Part shown: in pieces, positions 4,993 to 6,432 of the stretch
How positions within the stretch are numbered: the stretch's first letter is position 1
Layout of the letters: the number at the start of each line of letters is the position of its first letter
Source of the DNA: Candidatus Poseidoniaceae archaeon
GTDB lineage: Archaea; Thermoplasmatota; Poseidoniia; Poseidoniales; Poseidoniaceae
Length of the DNA: 6,432 nt
Assembly (NCBI GenBank): GCA_013329925.1
Contig: DUJK01000123.1
Coordinates: 1 to 6,432 of the forward strand
Reading direction: 5' to 3'
Made by a program: the position numbers and the translations under genes
The notes under the pieces: model-generated
Database searches by the model: none
The model's input: only the letters and a program-made list of their open reading frames with translations
What the model was told of the DNA's origin: nothing

Positions 4993-5648
4993 GTTAGCCG
5001 TATTGCCGTTTCTAATAGCGTTTCATCATTCCTTCGCAGGCTTCTAATGTATCTAGCAATCGTATGTTGTGATTGTTCAAGGTCTAGTAGGTCGCCAACC
5101 CATTCAAGCTCCGTACTCATCAAATCAACATCGTCGGAAAATGCTTGCCAGACAGAACAACCGCTACCATCTTCATCACTAATTTGTCTGAACCACGTTG
5201 AAGAATTCGACTTAACGTTTGCTTCTAGGTCATTTCTTGTGATGTATCGTACAATACAGTCTTCGCTAACAAAGCGTCGATCACTTTGCTCAAGCATTTC
5301 CGCAGTATCCTCGTCCAGTGCGCCGATTTGAAACCAAATCACTGGGAAGTTATCTTGTGGGTACTGCATCAGCATCTTTGTTACTGCTTGTTTAGCTCTC
5401 TCTGGCGCAAGGAAAAGAACCACTATCTCGGGAATAATTCCTTCATCAATCGACGGACGAATCGGTCTGCCAAGTATACTACTTCCAGCATCTCTAGGGT
5501 GTATCGGGACTAGCCTCCAACCTCTGCTATCTAGGTCATGAATTGCTTGATGTGCCGGTCTTGCTGAATTTAGCCCCGCACCAAGAATATGAATCGATTG
5601 AGCATTGACTACCGCTTCAGTAATCCACGGAGTAGCCCCCTCTGCCAT
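4989..5648 (-). CDS. CoA-binding (YccU-like) Rossmann protein with C-terminal extension
   Basis: 219-residue cytoplasmic protein whose first 137 or so residues match the CoA_binding_2/YccU family, a Rossmann fold related to the nucleotide-binding domain of succinyl-CoA synthetase. Visible are the first strand and glycine turn SIHILGAGLNSARPAH (18-33), GWRLVPIHPRDAGSSILG (43-60) with the family's IPVNP-like segment, VVLFLAPERA (76-85) corresponding to the usual VDVFR region, VIWFQIGALDEDTAEML (103-119) and the ending with Cys131 in VSEDCIVRYI. Family members are usually 130-150 residues and their reaction is unknown. The last 80 or so residues (140-219) are acidic with a helical look and are not part of the known domain. 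The ATG at 5648 has no Shine-Dalgarno sequence. It lies 40 bp downstream of the aminotransferase on the same strand, and its TAG overlaps the TAA of the convergent dehydrogenase gene. Confidence 0.8.
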   Translation of the reverse strand: MAEGATPWITEAVVNAQSIHILGAGLNSARPAHQAIHDLDSRGWRLVPIHPRDAGSSILGRPIRPSIDEGIIPEIVVLFLAPERAKQAVTKMLMQYPQDNFPVIWFQIGALDEDTAEMLEQSDRRFVSEDCIVRYITRNDLEANVKSNSSTWFRQISDEDGSGCSVWQAFSDDVDLMSTELEWVGDLLDLEQSQHTIARYIRSLRRNDETLLETAIRLT

Positions 5649-5672
5649 GAAGAGTTCTGGTATGTTGGTTTT

Positions 5673-5689
5673 ATCAAACCATGTTTGAT
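5673..5689. repeat. 7-bp perfect palindrome at the end of the aminotransferase gene
   Basis: ATCAAAC (5673-5679) and GTTTGAT (5683-5689) are exact reverse complements around CAT. The element touches the aminotransferase stop codon (5689-5691) and lies 25-41 nt before the ATG of the CoA-binding gene. It overlaps a weak TATA-like TGATAAAAC (5668-5676, minus strand) at the leaderless-promoter distance. It may be an operator, a 3'-end hairpin or chance. No T-run follows on the minus strand, which argues against an intrinsic terminator. Confidence 0.45.
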
Positions 5690-6432
5690 TAAATCGATGA
5701 TAACCAAGTCTTGAGACGAGTTATTCCTTCTTCGATATTTTCCATCGAAGTAGCATATGAAATTCGGATAAAACCTTCTCCGCCTTCCATTAAGGAGCCA
5801 GGAATCAATTGTACTTTGGCTTCCTCAAGTGCTCGCTGAGCAAATTCAATGTCGGTCATGCCAGTCTGGCTGATATCACATAGAGCATAGAAAGCCCCTT
5901 CCGGTTTGGGTAAAGTAATCCCGGGCAAGTTGTCGAGTAACTTGTGAATCACATCTCGACGCTGATGGAAAGAATCTTGCATCATTTTTGTTTCTTCCTT
6001 AAGCGATAGTGCCGTAATCGCCGCAGGCATCAAAAAGGTAGGAACGTGGGTGGCAGCACTTGCATTGATTTTCTTAATAGCATCAGCAATTTGCTTACTT
6101 CCTCCAGCCCAGCCGAGACGCCATCCAGTCATAGCCCAACCTTTTGACCAGCCTCCAATAGTGATAGTTCGCTCTTTTCCTCCTTCGATTGATGCTGGTG
6201 AAGTATAGCCGTAATCAGCCCATACCAAGGTAGCATAAATCATATCATCAATAATCCACAAATCATGTTTTACTGCTAGTTTTACCAGCATCTTAATCTC
6301 TTCAGGGGTGTATACTGCGCCTGTAGGGTTGTTTGGAGAATTGATCATTATGGCTTTGGTATTAGGGGTCACGGCGTTTTCTAATGCAGCAAAATCTGGA
6401 TGATAATTGTCTCTGCGAACCGGAACATGAAC
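5689..6432 (-). CDS. PLP-dependent aminotransferase, class I/II (C-terminal part; start outside window)
   Basis: Cytoplasmic fold-type I aminotransferase that moves an amino group between an amino acid and a 2-oxo acid, similar to aspartate and related aminotransferases (AspC/AAT class I). The frame is open to the last base of the window, giving 247 visible residues against about 390-400 for the family; roughly 150 N-terminal residues are missing. The GTG at 6372 is internal, since family-like sequence (LENAVTPNTKAIMINSP) runs through it. Motifs in visible numbering are SPNNPTG (32-38), Asp63 and Tyr66 in IDDMIY for the PLP pyridine N and O3', the Schiff-base Lys97 in GGWSKGWAMTGWRLGW (93-108), and the carboxylate-binding Arg223 in IRISYATS. 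All visible active-site residues are intact. The CoA-binding gene follows after 40 bp. The preferred amino acid cannot be assigned without the N-terminal substrate-binding part. Confidence 0.95.
   Translation of the reverse strand, partial: VHVPVRRDNYHPDFAALENAVTPNTKAIMINSPNNPTGAVYTPEEIKMLVKLAVKHDLWIIDDMIYATLVWADYGYTSPASIEGGKERTITIGGWSKGWAMTGWRLGWAGGSKQIADAIKKINASAATHVPTFLMPAAITALSLKEETKMMQDSFHQRRDVIHKLLDNLPGITLPKPEGAFYALCDISQTGMTDIEFAQRALEEAKVQLIPGSLMEGGEGFIRISYATSMENIEEGITRLKTWLSSI

Noticed and set aside
5047..5513. Two overlapping plus-strand open frames opposite the CoA-binding gene.
   Set aside because: Ser- and Cys-rich translations without domains, antisense to a recognisable family; shadows of the real gene.
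5689..6372. Taking the GTG at 6372 as the start of the aminotransferase.
   Set aside because: The frame stays open to the window end and the residues before it continue family-typical sequence, so the gene is simply cut by the window edge.

Overview
The window holds seven protein-coding genes, packed tightly in short divergent and convergent groups. Two are cut by the window edges. No tRNA, rRNA, CRISPR array or insertion sequence is visible. The best guess for the host is a planktonic archaeon of the Thermoplasmatota (marine group II/III-like). This is inferred from three things: an AsnC/Lrp-type regulator with a TATA-like box about 26 nt before its ATG and no Shine-Dalgarno sequence (a leaderless archaeal layout), clear Shine-Dalgarno sequences before genes inside operons, and an otherwise bacterial-looking gene content (cold-shock protein, bacterial-type enolase, GSDH-type dehydrogenase). 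A bacterial host is not excluded, since the phylogenetic evidence here is only impressionistic.

Layout from left to right. The 3' end of a cold-shock-domain gene (+, 1-187) converges on an alpha/beta hydrolase of the dienelactone-hydrolase type (-, 228-1112). A CDP-alcohol phosphatidyltransferase (-, 1168-1971) lies upstream of the hydrolase and probably shares its transcript. An Lrp/AsnC-family regulator (-, 2056-2478) comes next and is divergent from enolase (+, 2645-3895). The 166-bp region between them carries a perfect 9-bp inverted repeat and a 10-bp tandem direct repeat, and is the main regulatory region of the window. Enolase is followed after 23 bp by a membrane-anchored or secreted GSDH/sorbosone-dehydrogenase-like beta-propeller protein (+, 3919-4992), with which it probably forms an operon. 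That gene runs head-on into a CoA-binding (YccU-like) protein with an unusual C-terminal extension (-, 4989-5648), and the two stop codons overlap. A class I/II aminotransferase (-, 5689 to the window end) lies upstream of it.

How they fit together. Enolase (glycolysis/gluconeogenesis), a possible sugar or aldehyde dehydrogenase, an amino-acid aminotransferase and an amino-acid-sensing type of regulator suggest ordinary central carbon and nitrogen metabolism. The Lrp-type protein is a reasonable candidate for controlling itself and the eno operon through the shared intergenic region. I see no clear sign of a novel defence, mobile or biosynthetic system. The most worthwhile items are the repeat structures between the regulator and eno, the eno-dehydrogenase pairing, and the extra domains on the CoA-binding protein and the hydrolase.
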